NCBI GenBank assembly: GCA_046346965.1
Contig: JAXMHB010000011.1
Span: forward strand, 1 to 64,000
Reading direction: 5' to 3'
DNA length: 64,000 nt
Origin: JAXMHB01 sp046346965
GTDB taxonomy: Bacteria; Pseudomonadota; Gammaproteobacteria; Xanthomonadales; SZUA-5
How positions within the stretch are numbered: the stretch's first letter is position 1; every line of letters begins with the position of its first letter. The translations under genes and the position numbers were made by a program. Below, piece by piece: positions 53,757 to 61,307 of the stretch. The notes beneath the pieces are model-generated. The model had not been told where the DNA came from. It saw only the letters and a program-made list of their open reading frames with translations, and searched no databases.

Positions 53757-54419
53757 ATGGCCACCGTCAAGACCGCCACGGCGGTGCCGCCTGCGCCAAA
53801 GCTCTACCACATCGCGCACATTGATCGTCTGCCCTCGATCGTCGCGGACGGCCAGCTATGGTGCGATGCGGAGCTTGTGCGGCGCGCACCAGTCGGCACC
53901 ACCATCGGCATGAACAGCATCAAGGCGCGGCGCTTGAACGAACTGCGACTCAGCAGCCACCCCACGCTGCACGTCGGCGACTGCGTGCCGTTCTATTTCT
54001 GCCCGCGCTCGGTGATGCTGTACCTGATCCATCAGCGCAATCATCCGGAGATGACGTACCGCGGTGGGCAAGGGCCCATTCTGCATCTTGAGGCCGACCT
54101 AAAGTCGGTCGTTGCGTGGGCGGACGCGCAGGCTGCGCGCTGGGCGTTCACCTTGTCGAATGCGGGTTCGTACTTCTTCGAAGATCGAAATGACCTTGCT
54201 CGACTGGACGAGATCAACTGGACTGCGGTGCAGGCTCGAGATTGGCGGGCGTACAAGGACGGCAAGCAAGCCGAGTTTCTGATTGAGCGGCGGTTACCGT
54301 GGCACTTGATCGAGCGCATCGGCGTTCGCTCAGCGGCCGTGTATGGCCAAGTCATCAACGCCCTTCCAGCGAACGGACATCGGCCCAAGGTCGAAGTCCT
54401 GCCAGATTGGTATTACTGA
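53757..54419 (+). CDS. darT: DarT toxin, DNA ADP-ribosyltransferase
   Basis: This 220-residue toxin (DUF4433 family) ADP-ribosylates thymidine in single-stranded DNA. Seen: KLYHIAHIDRLPSIVADGQLWCD with the NAD-contacting His18, GDCVPFYFCPRSVMLYLIHQRN, and the catalytic Glu173 in KQAEFLIERRLPW. Length is normal and no disabling change is visible. The ATG at 53757 follows GTGGAGAGAC; the upstream-open frame is not part of the family. The antitoxin darG follows after 17 nt. DarTG acts in phage defence. Confidence 0.94.
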   Translation: MATVKTATAVPPAPKLYHIAHIDRLPSIVADGQLWCDAELVRRAPVGTTIGMNSIKARRLNELRLSSHPTLHVGDCVPFYFCPRSVMLYLIHQRNHPEMTYRGGQGPILHLEADLKSVVAWADAQAARWAFTLSNAGSYFFEDRNDLARLDEINWTAVQARDWRAYKDGKQAEFLIERRLPWHLIERIGVRSAAVYGQVINALPANGHRPKVEVLPDWYY

Positions 54420-54436
54420 GTGAGAGGCGCGGAGCC

Positions 54437-55495
54437 ATGATCGAGTACACCTCGGGCGACATCCTCATGTGTGAGGCCGATGCACTGGTCAACACCGTCA
54501 ACTGCGTCGGCGTGATGGGCCGTGGCGTCGCCCTGCAGTTCAAGAACGCTTACCCCGCGAACTTCAAGGCCTATGAAGCGGCCTGCAAGCGTGAGGCGGT
54601 TCAGCCTGGGCGCATGTTCGTTTTCGAGACACAGCAGCTCACGCAGCCGCGCTTCATCATCAACTTTCCCACCAAGCGCCATTGGCGCGGCAAGAGCCGC
54701 ATCGAGGATATCGACGCCGGCCTTGCGGACTTGGTCGACGTGATCCGCGACAAGGGCATACGCTCGATCGCGATCCCACCGCTGGGCAGTGGTCTGGGCG
54801 GACTGGACTGGGACGACGTGCGCCCGCGGATCGAGCGCGCGCTCGCGGGCCTTGCCCACGTGCAGGTGTTGGTCTTTGAGCCCAAGAGCTCCCCGGCCAA
54901 CGACAAGATGGCACAGGTCCGGGACGCACCCAAGATGACCCCGGGACGTGCCGCCTTGGTTGAACTGATGCAACGCTATCTGGGCGGCCTGCTGGATCCC
55001 TTCGTTTCCTTGTTGGAAGTGCACAAGCTCATGTACTTCATGCAGGAAGCCGGTGAACCGCTGCGGCTCAAGTACGTCAAGCATCATTACGGGCCTTACG
55101 CCGAGAACCTGCGCCATGTGTTGAAAGCGGTGGAGGGCCACCTGATTGCAGGCTATGCCGATGGTGGCGACGCGCCCGAGAAGCCGCTCACCCTGGTGCC
55201 CGGTGCGGTCGAGGACGCCAAGGACTATCTGGATCAGCACGAGATCAGTCGTGCCCGCTTTGACCGCGTATCGCGTCTGGTTGAAGGCTTCGAGTCGCCC
55301 TTTGGCATGGAATTGCTCTCCACCGTGCACTGGGTGATGAGCCGTGAGGGCGCCACACAGCAGGAAAGCCTGGAACGTCAGGTCTACAGCTGGAGCGCGC
55401 GCAAGCAGCAGTTCACCCCGCGCCAGCTTGCGATTGCCGAAGAGCGGCTGAGATCGCAAGGCTGGCTGAGCTCCGTAGCCGGGACGACCCACTGA
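54437..55495 (+). CDS. darG: DarG antitoxin, DNA ADP-ribosyl hydrolase
   Basis: This 352-residue antitoxin has an N-terminal macrodomain (1-155: IEYTSGDILMCEADALVNTVNCVGVMGRGVALQFK, IPPLGSGLGGLDW) that removes the ADP-ribose DarT puts on DNA. The C-terminal domain (about 175-352: DPFVSLLEVHKLMYFMQEAGEPLRLKYVKHHYGPYAENL) is the DarT-binding part. Both are complete. The ATG at 54437 follows CGCGGAG. The pair lies just upstream of the CRISPR-Cas operon. Confidence 0.94.
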   Translation: MIEYTSGDILMCEADALVNTVNCVGVMGRGVALQFKNAYPANFKAYEAACKREAVQPGRMFVFETQQLTQPRFIINFPTKRHWRGKSRIEDIDAGLADLVDVIRDKGIRSIAIPPLGSGLGGLDWDDVRPRIERALAGLAHVQVLVFEPKSSPANDKMAQVRDAPKMTPGRAALVELMQRYLGGLLDPFVSLLEVHKLMYFMQEAGEPLRLKYVKHHYGPYAENLRHVLKAVEGHLIAGYADGGDAPEKPLTLVPGAVEDAKDYLDQHEISRARFDRVSRLVEGFESPFGMELLSTVHWVMSREGATQQESLERQVYSWSARKQQFTPRQLAIAEERLRSQGWLSSVAGTTH

Positions 55496-55597
55496 ATAGG
55501 CACATGCGAAGCCTGCTGAGATAGGTGATTGCGCAGCCTCCATCGGTTCAAGCGACTGGCCGAGCTGATGGCCGGCTGCAAGGCCCCTTGCGCGACT

Positions 55598-55631
55598 GCG
55601 TCCGCAGCGCGGACGCGGGCTTCGCAATGAC
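55598..55631. repeat. Half copy of the MITE-like element
   Basis: GCGTCCGCAGCGCGGACGC is followed by TTCGCAATGAC, the right half of the element at 51539-51711. It lies in the darG-cas3 gap. Confidence 0.65.
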
Positions 55632-55738
55632 GCCGCCATGTTGCGGTCTTGCCCGAACCCCCAGCATCAACGCGAACCGCGCGTCGGCGCACTGCCCCGG
55701 CGATCTTGCCAACCCCCGAAGCACCACACTCCCCAGGC

Positions 55739-55934
55739 GTCATTGCGAACCCCCGCGGCGCCCGTGGCGCTGCGGGGGTGTGGCAATCCAGGTTCTCGCC
55801 TTTGACTTTGCGGTCCGGGCCGTGACTATCGCCACGGCCGCCAACGCCGGCAATCACAGGCGCCGCCGCCACCAAGGCAACACCTGGATTGCCACAGCCC
55901 GCGTCCGCGTCGCGGACGCGGGCTTTGCAATGAC
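55739..55934. repeat. MITE-like inverted-repeat element, copy 3
   Basis: GTCATTGCGAA ... GCAATCCAGG ... CCTGGATTGCC ... TTTGCAATGAC, about 196 bp, with self-folding arms (CCCCCGCGGCGCC.../ GTCCGCGTCGCGGACGC). It lies in the darG-cas3 gap. Confidence 0.8.
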
Positions 55935-56112
55935 GCCGCGGTGTTGGGGTCTTGCCGGAATTCCCTTGCGTCACCGCGAACTCTGCGCGGCGCACAGCCC
56001 CGGCGCCATTGTCAACCCCAGGGCCGCACACTCCCCGGCGCCATTGCGAACCCCCGCACCACCGCACTCCGCCGGCGCCCGCGAACCCCTAAGCGCCGCA
56101 CACTCCCCCGGC

Positions 56113-56175
56113 GTCATTGCGAACCCCCGCGGCGCCCGTGGGCGCTGCGGGGGAGCGGCAATCCAGGTTCTCGCC
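56113..56175. repeat. Left half of the MITE-like element, next to cas3
   Basis: GTCATTGCGAACCCCCGCGG to GCAATCCAGGTTCTCGCC, matching the left half of copy 3. Decayed fragments (CCATTGCGAACCCCCGC) fill 55990-56110. The final 145 nt before cas3 contain no other element. Confidence 0.7.
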
Positions 56176-56319
56176 TTCGCCTTGGCCTCTGCTGTCCGAG
56201 TCGCCGCGAACGGACCAACGGCGGAGGCCATCGAGATCAACAATCGCAACTTCGGTGCTCGCGCGTGGGACATTCGGCGCCCGAGCGACATTTATCTAAG
56301 GCGGCAGGGGGAAGTGCGG

Positions 56320-59082
56320 GTGAACCACTCAAGGTTGCAGCAGTACTGGGGCAAGGCGTCGGAGGGCGAGCCGGAGGGCTGGCATCCGCTGGTGTTCCAT
56401 GCGCTGGATGTTGCTGCAGTGGTTCATCAGTTGTTGCGCGTGCGACCGCGGCTCACGGCGCATCTGGCGGCTCTGCTGCATCTGCCGACGGCGGCGGCTG
56501 AGGGCCTGCTGGTGACGCTCGCCGCTTGGCACGATCTGGGCAAATTCGCCGAGAACTTCCAGTACAAGCGCGTCGACATCTACAGTGCCAACACCGGGCT
56601 CAGTCCTCGCGACGTGCTGAATTCTGACAAGCACCATGACGCTGTGTCCGCCGCGCTGTGGTGTTCAAGTGCCTGGGCGACCGGCATGGCCGGGATTCTC
56701 AAGTCCGACGCGTATGAGCCGCTGGTCATGGCGGCCTTTGGTCACCACGGTCGACCACCGAGCGAGGACGGGCAGTCCCGCTTGCCCATGTCCGAACAAA
56801 GCCAGGCTGATGCGCTGCAGTTTGCGACCTGGGCGTGGCAGCAATACGCCGCTCCCGTGATGCCGGCAGATTGGCACCCGGATGCCTCCCGCGCGTCGCT
56901 CGCGTCCTGGTGGATCGCGGGACTGGTCGTCCTGGGCGATTGGCTGGGTTCCAATACGCGCTGGTTTCCCTACGCCAATGCCGCGCAGCGGTCGAAGTCC
57001 TGGTCCGACTACTGGCAGGACGTGGCGCTGCCGAACTCGCAGCGAGCGGTTGCCGAATCCGGCATGGAGCTGCCACCACCGGCGCCGGCTGCGGACTTCG
57101 CGCGGCTGTTCCCGTCGCTTGCGCACCAGACGCTACGGCCAGCGCAAGCGCTGGCCGTTGAGCTGTCGCTCCCTGACACGCCGCAGCTGTTGATTCTGGA
57201 AGACGCCACCGGGTCCGGGAAAACCGAGGCCGCCCTGATGCTCGCGCATCGTTTGATGGCTGCCGGTATGGCCGAGGGCTTGTTCTTCGGACTTCCCACA
57301 CAGGCGACCGCGGATCAGATGTACGACCGTGTCGACAGCGTGGGCGCCCGGCTGTTCGCCGCCGATTCCCGCGCCAGCATCGTGCTGGCCCATGGCGCGC
57401 GCGATAGCGATGAGCGCTTCCAGCGTCGATTGGCACAAGGCTCAGACGACCACCTGCGCCAGGAGGCCGATACCGCGTCGCTGGGGCTCAACGAGTGGCT
57501 GGGACAAAGCGTCAAGCGGGCGCTCTTGGCCAACCTCGGCATCGGCACACTCGATCAGGCCCAGATGGCCGCATTGCGAGTCAAACATCAGCCACTGCGC
57601 TTGCTGGGGCTGTTCGGCAAGGTCCTGATTGTTGACGAGGTGCACGCCTACGACGCCTATATGACGGTGGTGCTGAAGAACTTGCTGACCTCCCACGCAC
57701 TGGCGGGCGGCAGCGCCATCCTGCTCTCGGCCACCCTGCCGGAGTCGGCGCGCAGCGAACTGTTGGCGGCCTTCTTCCAGGGCGTCCAGCAGGGGACGCC
57801 TGCGGTGCCATCGCGAAGAATTGGCCCGCGGACCAAAGCGCTCGCGCCAGTGTTGCACTCGCGTGCCTATCCCATGCTGACACACTGGTCGCCTGGGTTT
57901 CCTGCCCCGCTCGAACTGCCGCTGCACGCCGCTCAAACGGCTGAGCGCACAGTCCGCATCGACTACGTCAGCGATTCCGCGCAGTTGCTGCAGCGCATTG
58001 CGCAAGCCAGCGCCGAAGGACGCTGCGTCTGCTGGATACGCAACACGGTTGGCGATGCGCTGCAGAGCTATCAGCAGTTGGTCACGCTGCTGGGCGCGGA
58101 ACGGGTCCAGTTGTTCCATTCCCGTTTTGCACTGGTGGATCGCCAGCGCATTCAGAAGCAGGCGTTGGGCGCCTTCAACAAGTATTCGCTGGCCGCCGCG
58201 CGGCGCGGGCGCGTGCTGGTGGCTACCCAGGTGGTCGAGCAATCGCTGGATCTGGATTTCGACTGGCTGATCTCGGATCTCGCGCCCATCGAATTGCTGC
58301 TGCAACGTCAGGGACGCTTGCGTCGCCACTGCCGGGATGCGGCGGGCAATCCGGTTGATGGGCCGGACCAGCGCGGGGACATTGTGTACACGGTGTATGG
58401 CCCGGATCGCGGCGCTCAGCCCGATGCCGATTGGTACCGGCGCTTCTTTCCCCGTGCAGCTTTTGTGTATCCGATGGCTGGCGAACTTTGGCTGGCAGCG
58501 CAGGCACTCGGTGAACGCCTGATCCTGCCGCAGGACTTCCGGCGTACCGTCGACGAGGTCTACTCGGGCAGTGCGCCGGCGTGTTTTGCGCTGGCGGACG
58601 CCAGAGCCACGGGAGAGACCGTCGTCGCGCCGGCCACCGTCGCGGAGTCGAACATCTGCGCTTGGCCTGCAGGCTATCGATCAACCGCCGTCTGGACCGA
58701 TGACGAGCGCATCCCCACGCGCCTCGGCGAGTCCATCGATTGTGTGCTCGCATCGGTGACAGACGGCGGCCTGCGCGCCTATGCGGCGAATCGCTGCACG
58801 GCGACGCAGGACGAATGGGAACTGAGCAGCGTACGGCTGCCGGGCAACTGGGGCCTGAGTTTGGACTGCGTCGATCCCGATCCCATCGTCCAGACACAGA
58901 TCGACGCGCTGCGCGGACAGCAGCGCCGGCTGCGCTATCGCCCTGTCTTGGTCCTGCGCGATGGACACATCAGCCTGCTTCGCCCGGATGGGCGGGAGGT
59001 GCATCTGGACTACGACGAGACGCTCGGTCTGGCCAGGGCCAGACCGAGCACATCCCCGCGCGAGCGGGGAACGGAACAGTAG
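56320..59082 (+). CDS. cas3: CRISPR-associated helicase/nuclease Cas3, type I-E
   Basis: This 920-residue protein unwinds and degrades target DNA after Cascade binding. The HD nuclease domain has His27 (HALDVAA) and His71-Asp72 (WHDLGKF). The helicase has Walker A ATGSGKTEAAL (Lys301), VDEVH (439-442), LLSATLPESAR, VATQVVEQSLDLDFD and LLQRQGRLRRH. The GTG at 56320 was chosen because AGGGGGA precedes it by 6 nt and the family starts there; the frame is open much further upstream through MITE-like repeats. The last codons (SPRERGTEQ) lie inside a CRISPR-like repeat, so the C terminus has been shaped by it. Confidence 0.94.
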   Translation: MNHSRLQQYWGKASEGEPEGWHPLVFHALDVAAVVHQLLRVRPRLTAHLAALLHLPTAAAEGLLVTLAAWHDLGKFAENFQYKRVDIYSANTGLSPRDVLNSDKHHDAVSAALWCSSAWATGMAGILKSDAYEPLVMAAFGHHGRPPSEDGQSRLPMSEQSQADALQFATWAWQQYAAPVMPADWHPDASRASLASWWIAGLVVLGDWLGSNTRWFPYANAAQRSKSWSDYWQDVALPNSQRAVAESGMELPPPAPAADFARLFPSLAHQTLRPAQALAVELSLPDTPQLLILEDATGSGKTEAALMLAHRLMAAGMAEGLFFGLPTQATADQMYDRVDSVGARLFAADSRASIVLAHGARDSDERFQRRLAQGSDDHLRQEADTASLGLNEWLGQSVKRALLANLGIGTLDQAQMAALRVKHQPLRLLGLFGKVLIVDEVHAYDAYMTVVLKNLLTSHALAGGSAILLSATLPESARSELLAAFFQGVQQGTPAVPSRRIGPRTKALAPVLHSRAYPMLTHWSPGFPAPLELPLHAAQTAERTVRIDYVSDSAQLLQRIAQASAEGRCVCWIRNTVGDALQSYQQLVTLLGAERVQLFHSRFALVDRQRIQKQALGAFNKYSLAAARRGRVLVATQVVEQSLDLDFDWLISDLAPIELLLQRQGRLRRHCRDAAGNPVDGPDQRGDIVYTVYGPDRGAQPDADWYRRFFPRAAFVYPMAGELWLAAQALGERLILPQDFRRTVDEVYSGSAPACFALADARATGETVVAPATVAESNICAWPAGYRSTAVWTDDERIPTRLGESIDCVLASVTDGGLRAYAANRCTATQDEWELSSVRLPGNWGLSLDCVDPDPIVQTQIDALRGQQRRLRYRPVLVLRDGHISLLRPDGREVHLDYDETLGLARARPSTSPRERGTEQ

Positions 59083-59136
59083 TGCTTCTGCACCCAACTG
59101 AGACCTGCGGTTCATCCCCATTGGGGAGCTCGTGGG
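59046..59136 (-). CRISPR. Degenerate two-repeat, one-spacer type I-E unit (candidate crRNA-like RNA)
   Basis: Repeat-like 1 is 59046-59074 (core ATCCCCGCGCGAGCGGGGAA) and repeat-like 2 is 59108-59136 (CGGTTCATCCCC-ATT-GGGGAGCTC). Their starts are 62 bp apart, as for a 29-nt type I-E repeat and a 33-nt spacer. Read on the minus strand, repeat 2 supplies a perfect ATGAACCG handle before the spacer and a shortened CCCC-AAT-GGGG hairpin; repeat 1 supplies an intact CCCCGC-tcgc-GCGGGG hairpin after it but a decayed handle. It overlaps the 3' end of cas3 in antisense. No further repeats are in phase. Confidence 0.6.
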
Positions 59137-59225
59137 TGTCGCGAGCATACGTGAATCGAGATGCTGAGCCAAAAACCTACTACTGATACCTGCTTTACAG
59201 AATGAAAAGCGCGGAGTACTGTACT

Positions 59226-59390
59226 CGTCAGCCATCCAGCAACCGTGGCTGACGAAGTTGCCCCGCCCAACCGTGAGCTTTAGGCATTGGTAGGGTAGGG
59301 CGAGGTTGTCCTATTGGGCGGGTGTGAGCGTATCTCGCCCCCGCCTTGGGAAGTTGGTGGGATTCGGTGCTTCCAACACCGAACCCCACC
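59226..59390. other. Cluster of strong hairpins between cas3 and the DUF2130 gene
   Basis: Three inverted repeats follow each other: CGTCAGCCA / TGGCTGACG (59226-59254), CCCGCCCA / TGGGCGGG (about 59262-59324), and a 14-bp stem with one mismatch, GGTGGGATTCGGTG / CACCGAACCCCACC (59356-59390). There is no gene in 59137-59486. It could be a leader or a small structured RNA. Confidence 0.5.
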
Positions 59391-59486
59391 GTGTCCAACC
59401 GAGCTTGCGACTCGACTGGGATCCGCAGGGCGAAGTTCGCCCAAATCCACAAGCGAGTCAACGGCTCATTGCTAAAGGCGATAGCT

Positions 59487-61091
59487 ATGACCAGCAATCA
59501 ATTGAACATCCAATGCCCGCACTGCGGGGAAGCGTTCGAGCTGACCGAGGCGCTGGCCGCGCCGCTGCTGCAGAACGAACGGAACAAGACCGAAGCTGAA
59601 GTTTCCCGGCGGCTCAACGCCGAGATCGATGCCATTCGCAAGCAGGCGCGCGATGCCGCGGAGGTTGAGGCAGCCAGCAAGATCCAGGCTGCCGAGACGC
59701 AGGCGGCGGAGATGGCGAAGCTGCTCAAGGACGCACAGGCAAAGGAACTGGCTGTGCGCAAGGAACGCGAGAAGCTGCAGCAGGAGAGGGCGGCGATGGA
59801 TTTGGAAGTCCAGCGCCGTGTGGATGCGGAGAAAAAGCGCGCCATCGAGGCCGGAAAAGCAGCCGCTTCGAAGGAGTGGGAAGCGAAGCTCCAGGCGCTG
59901 CAGTCTGACGTCAACGCCAAGGACGCCAAGCTGCGTGAGGCCGAGCGCGCGGAGCTGGAGGCGCGTCAGCTGAAGCAGCAGGCCGAGGAACAGAAGCGCC
60001 AGTTGGAACTGACGATCACGCGGCGGCTGCAGGACGGGCGGGCGCAGGTGATGGCCGAAGCCCGCGCTGCGGCGGAGAAGGACTGGCAGACGCGGCTGGA
60101 GGCAGCAACCTCCGAACTCGCCAGCAAGAACGCGAAGCTGCAGGAGGCCGAGCGCGCTGAGCTGGAGGCGCGCAAGCTCAAGGCGAAGGCGGAAGATGCC
60201 ATGCGTCAAGCGGAGCTGACGGTGGTCCGTCGTCTGGATGAAGAGCGGGCCAAGGTGCGCGAGGAGGCGATGCGTGAGCGGGATGTGGAACACCGCCTCA
60301 AGCTCGGTGAGAAGGACAAGCAGCTCGACGAGATGCGTGCGCAGATCGAGGAGCTGCGCCGTAAGGGTGATCGTGCACCCCAGCAGCTGGTGGGCGAGAT
60401 CCTGGAACTGGACCTGTTCGAGATCTTGAGCCAGGCGTTCCCGACCGACCAGTTCGAGCGTACCCGGAAAGGGCAGGGCGGGGCTGATGTATTGCAGACC
60501 GTGCGCACGCAATCCGGCGTCGTGTGTGGCCGCATCCTGTGGGAGACCAAGCGTACCAAGAGCTGGAATCCGGCATGGTTGGCTAAGCTCCGCGAGGACC
60601 AGCGCACAGCCAAGGCCGACATTGCCGCGCTCGTTTCCGAGACGTTGCCGGAACACATCCGGCACTTCCACCAGGTGGAATCGATCTGGGTCAGCAGCAT
60701 CGAGCTGGGCACGGCGATGGCGGCTGCGCTGCGGCAAGGCCTCATGGAAACCGCCCGTGCGCGAGCCGCGGCGGAGGGCGCCGATGCCAAGAAGGATCTG
60801 ACCTACAACTACCTCACTGGTTCGGAGTTCAGGCAGCGGGTGCGCGGGGTGCTGGAACCTCTGGTGGAGTTGCAGCAAGGTCTGCTAACCGAAAAAGCGT
60901 CCACGCAGCGGCAGTGGAGTATTCGCGAGAAGCAGCTGGAGAAGCTGATGCGCTCGATCTCCGGCATGTACGGCGATCTCCAGGGCATCGTCGGTACCAG
61001 CCTGCCCACTCTCGAAGGGCTGTCGATGACTGCGCTCGAAGGCCCTGGCGAGCCCGCCAACGCCGTAGCTCTGGACAACAAGGCAACCTGA
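59487..61091 (+). CDS. DUF2130 coiled-coil protein with PD-(D/E)XK-like nuclease region
   Basis: This 534-residue protein starts with a short zinc-ribbon-like CPHCGE (Cys10, Cys13), continues as a long coiled coil (about 25-300, highly charged, with the internal near-repeat NAKLQEAERAELEARKLKAKAE / DAKLREAERAELEARQLKQQAE shown here by its ends only), and ends in a globular DUF2130 domain. There Asp334 (GGADVLQ) and Glu353-Thr-Lys355 (WETKRTKSWN) form a D-x18-ExK arrangement like PD-(D/E)XK nucleases. The ATG at 59487 begins the family N terminus. It sits between cas3 and casA on the same strand, where no such gene is usual. Confidence 0.82.
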   Translation: MTSNQLNIQCPHCGEAFELTEALAAPLLQNERNKTEAEVSRRLNAEIDAIRKQARDAAEVEAASKIQAAETQAAEMAKLLKDAQAKELAVRKEREKLQQERAAMDLEVQRRVDAEKKRAIEAGKAAASKEWEAKLQALQSDVNAKDAKLREAERAELEARQLKQQAEEQKRQLELTITRRLQDGRAQVMAEARAAAEKDWQTRLEAATSELASKNAKLQEAERAELEARKLKAKAEDAMRQAELTVVRRLDEERAKVREEAMRERDVEHRLKLGEKDKQLDEMRAQIEELRRKGDRAPQQLVGEILELDLFEILSQAFPTDQFERTRKGQGGADVLQTVRTQSGVVCGRILWETKRTKSWNPAWLAKLREDQRTAKADIAALVSETLPEHIRHFHQVESIWVSSIELGTAMAAALRQGLMETARARAAAEGADAKKDLTYNYLTGSEFRQRVRGVLEPLVELQQGLLTEKASTQRQWSIREKQLEKLMRSISGMYGDLQGIVGTSLPTLEGLSMTALEGPGEPANAVALDNKAT

Positions 61092-61093
61092 CC

Positions 61094-61279
61094 ATGTGGC
61101 AGCGACCGGGAGATATCACGCAGATTTCCACGGGATAGGCCTTCCGTGGCTCGATCGAGAAAGACCAGGATGGTGCACTGATGGTCTTTCCGATCGAGGA
61201 CGTGTCGGTGGGGCGGTGGAATGACTACGCCGCCCTGCATATCTGCGACAAGGGCTTCGAGCGTCACTACCCAATGTAG
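61094..61279 (+). pseudogene. Short frame with one in-frame TAG, resembling a fragment of a type I restriction specificity subunit
   Basis: From the ATG at 61094 the frame reads MWQRPGDITQISTG, stops at TAG (61136-61138), then continues AFRGSIEKDQDGALMVFPIEDVS and ends at TAG 61277. The segment ISTG-[stop]-AFRGSI resembles the start of HsdS target-recognition domains (IxxGxxFRG), with the stop where a Tyr codon would fit. So a single nonsense change may have broken a small gene, or the fragment never worked. It begins 2 nt after the DUF2130 stop. The rest to casA (61280-61307) is leader. Confidence 0.55.
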
Positions 61280-61307
61280 TGACGATCTCTCCAAAGAGGA
61301 TTTCAAA

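Noticed and set aside
55525..56319. 265-codon N-terminal extension of Cas3
   Set aside because: It is the translation of MITE-like repeats; the GTG at 56320 has a ribosome site and matches the family start.
61140..61307. Seed match of the crRNA-like spacer in the casA leader
   Set aside because: Only short, scattered identity (CAGG then TGCA) without a contiguous seed, so no autorepression site can be claimed there.
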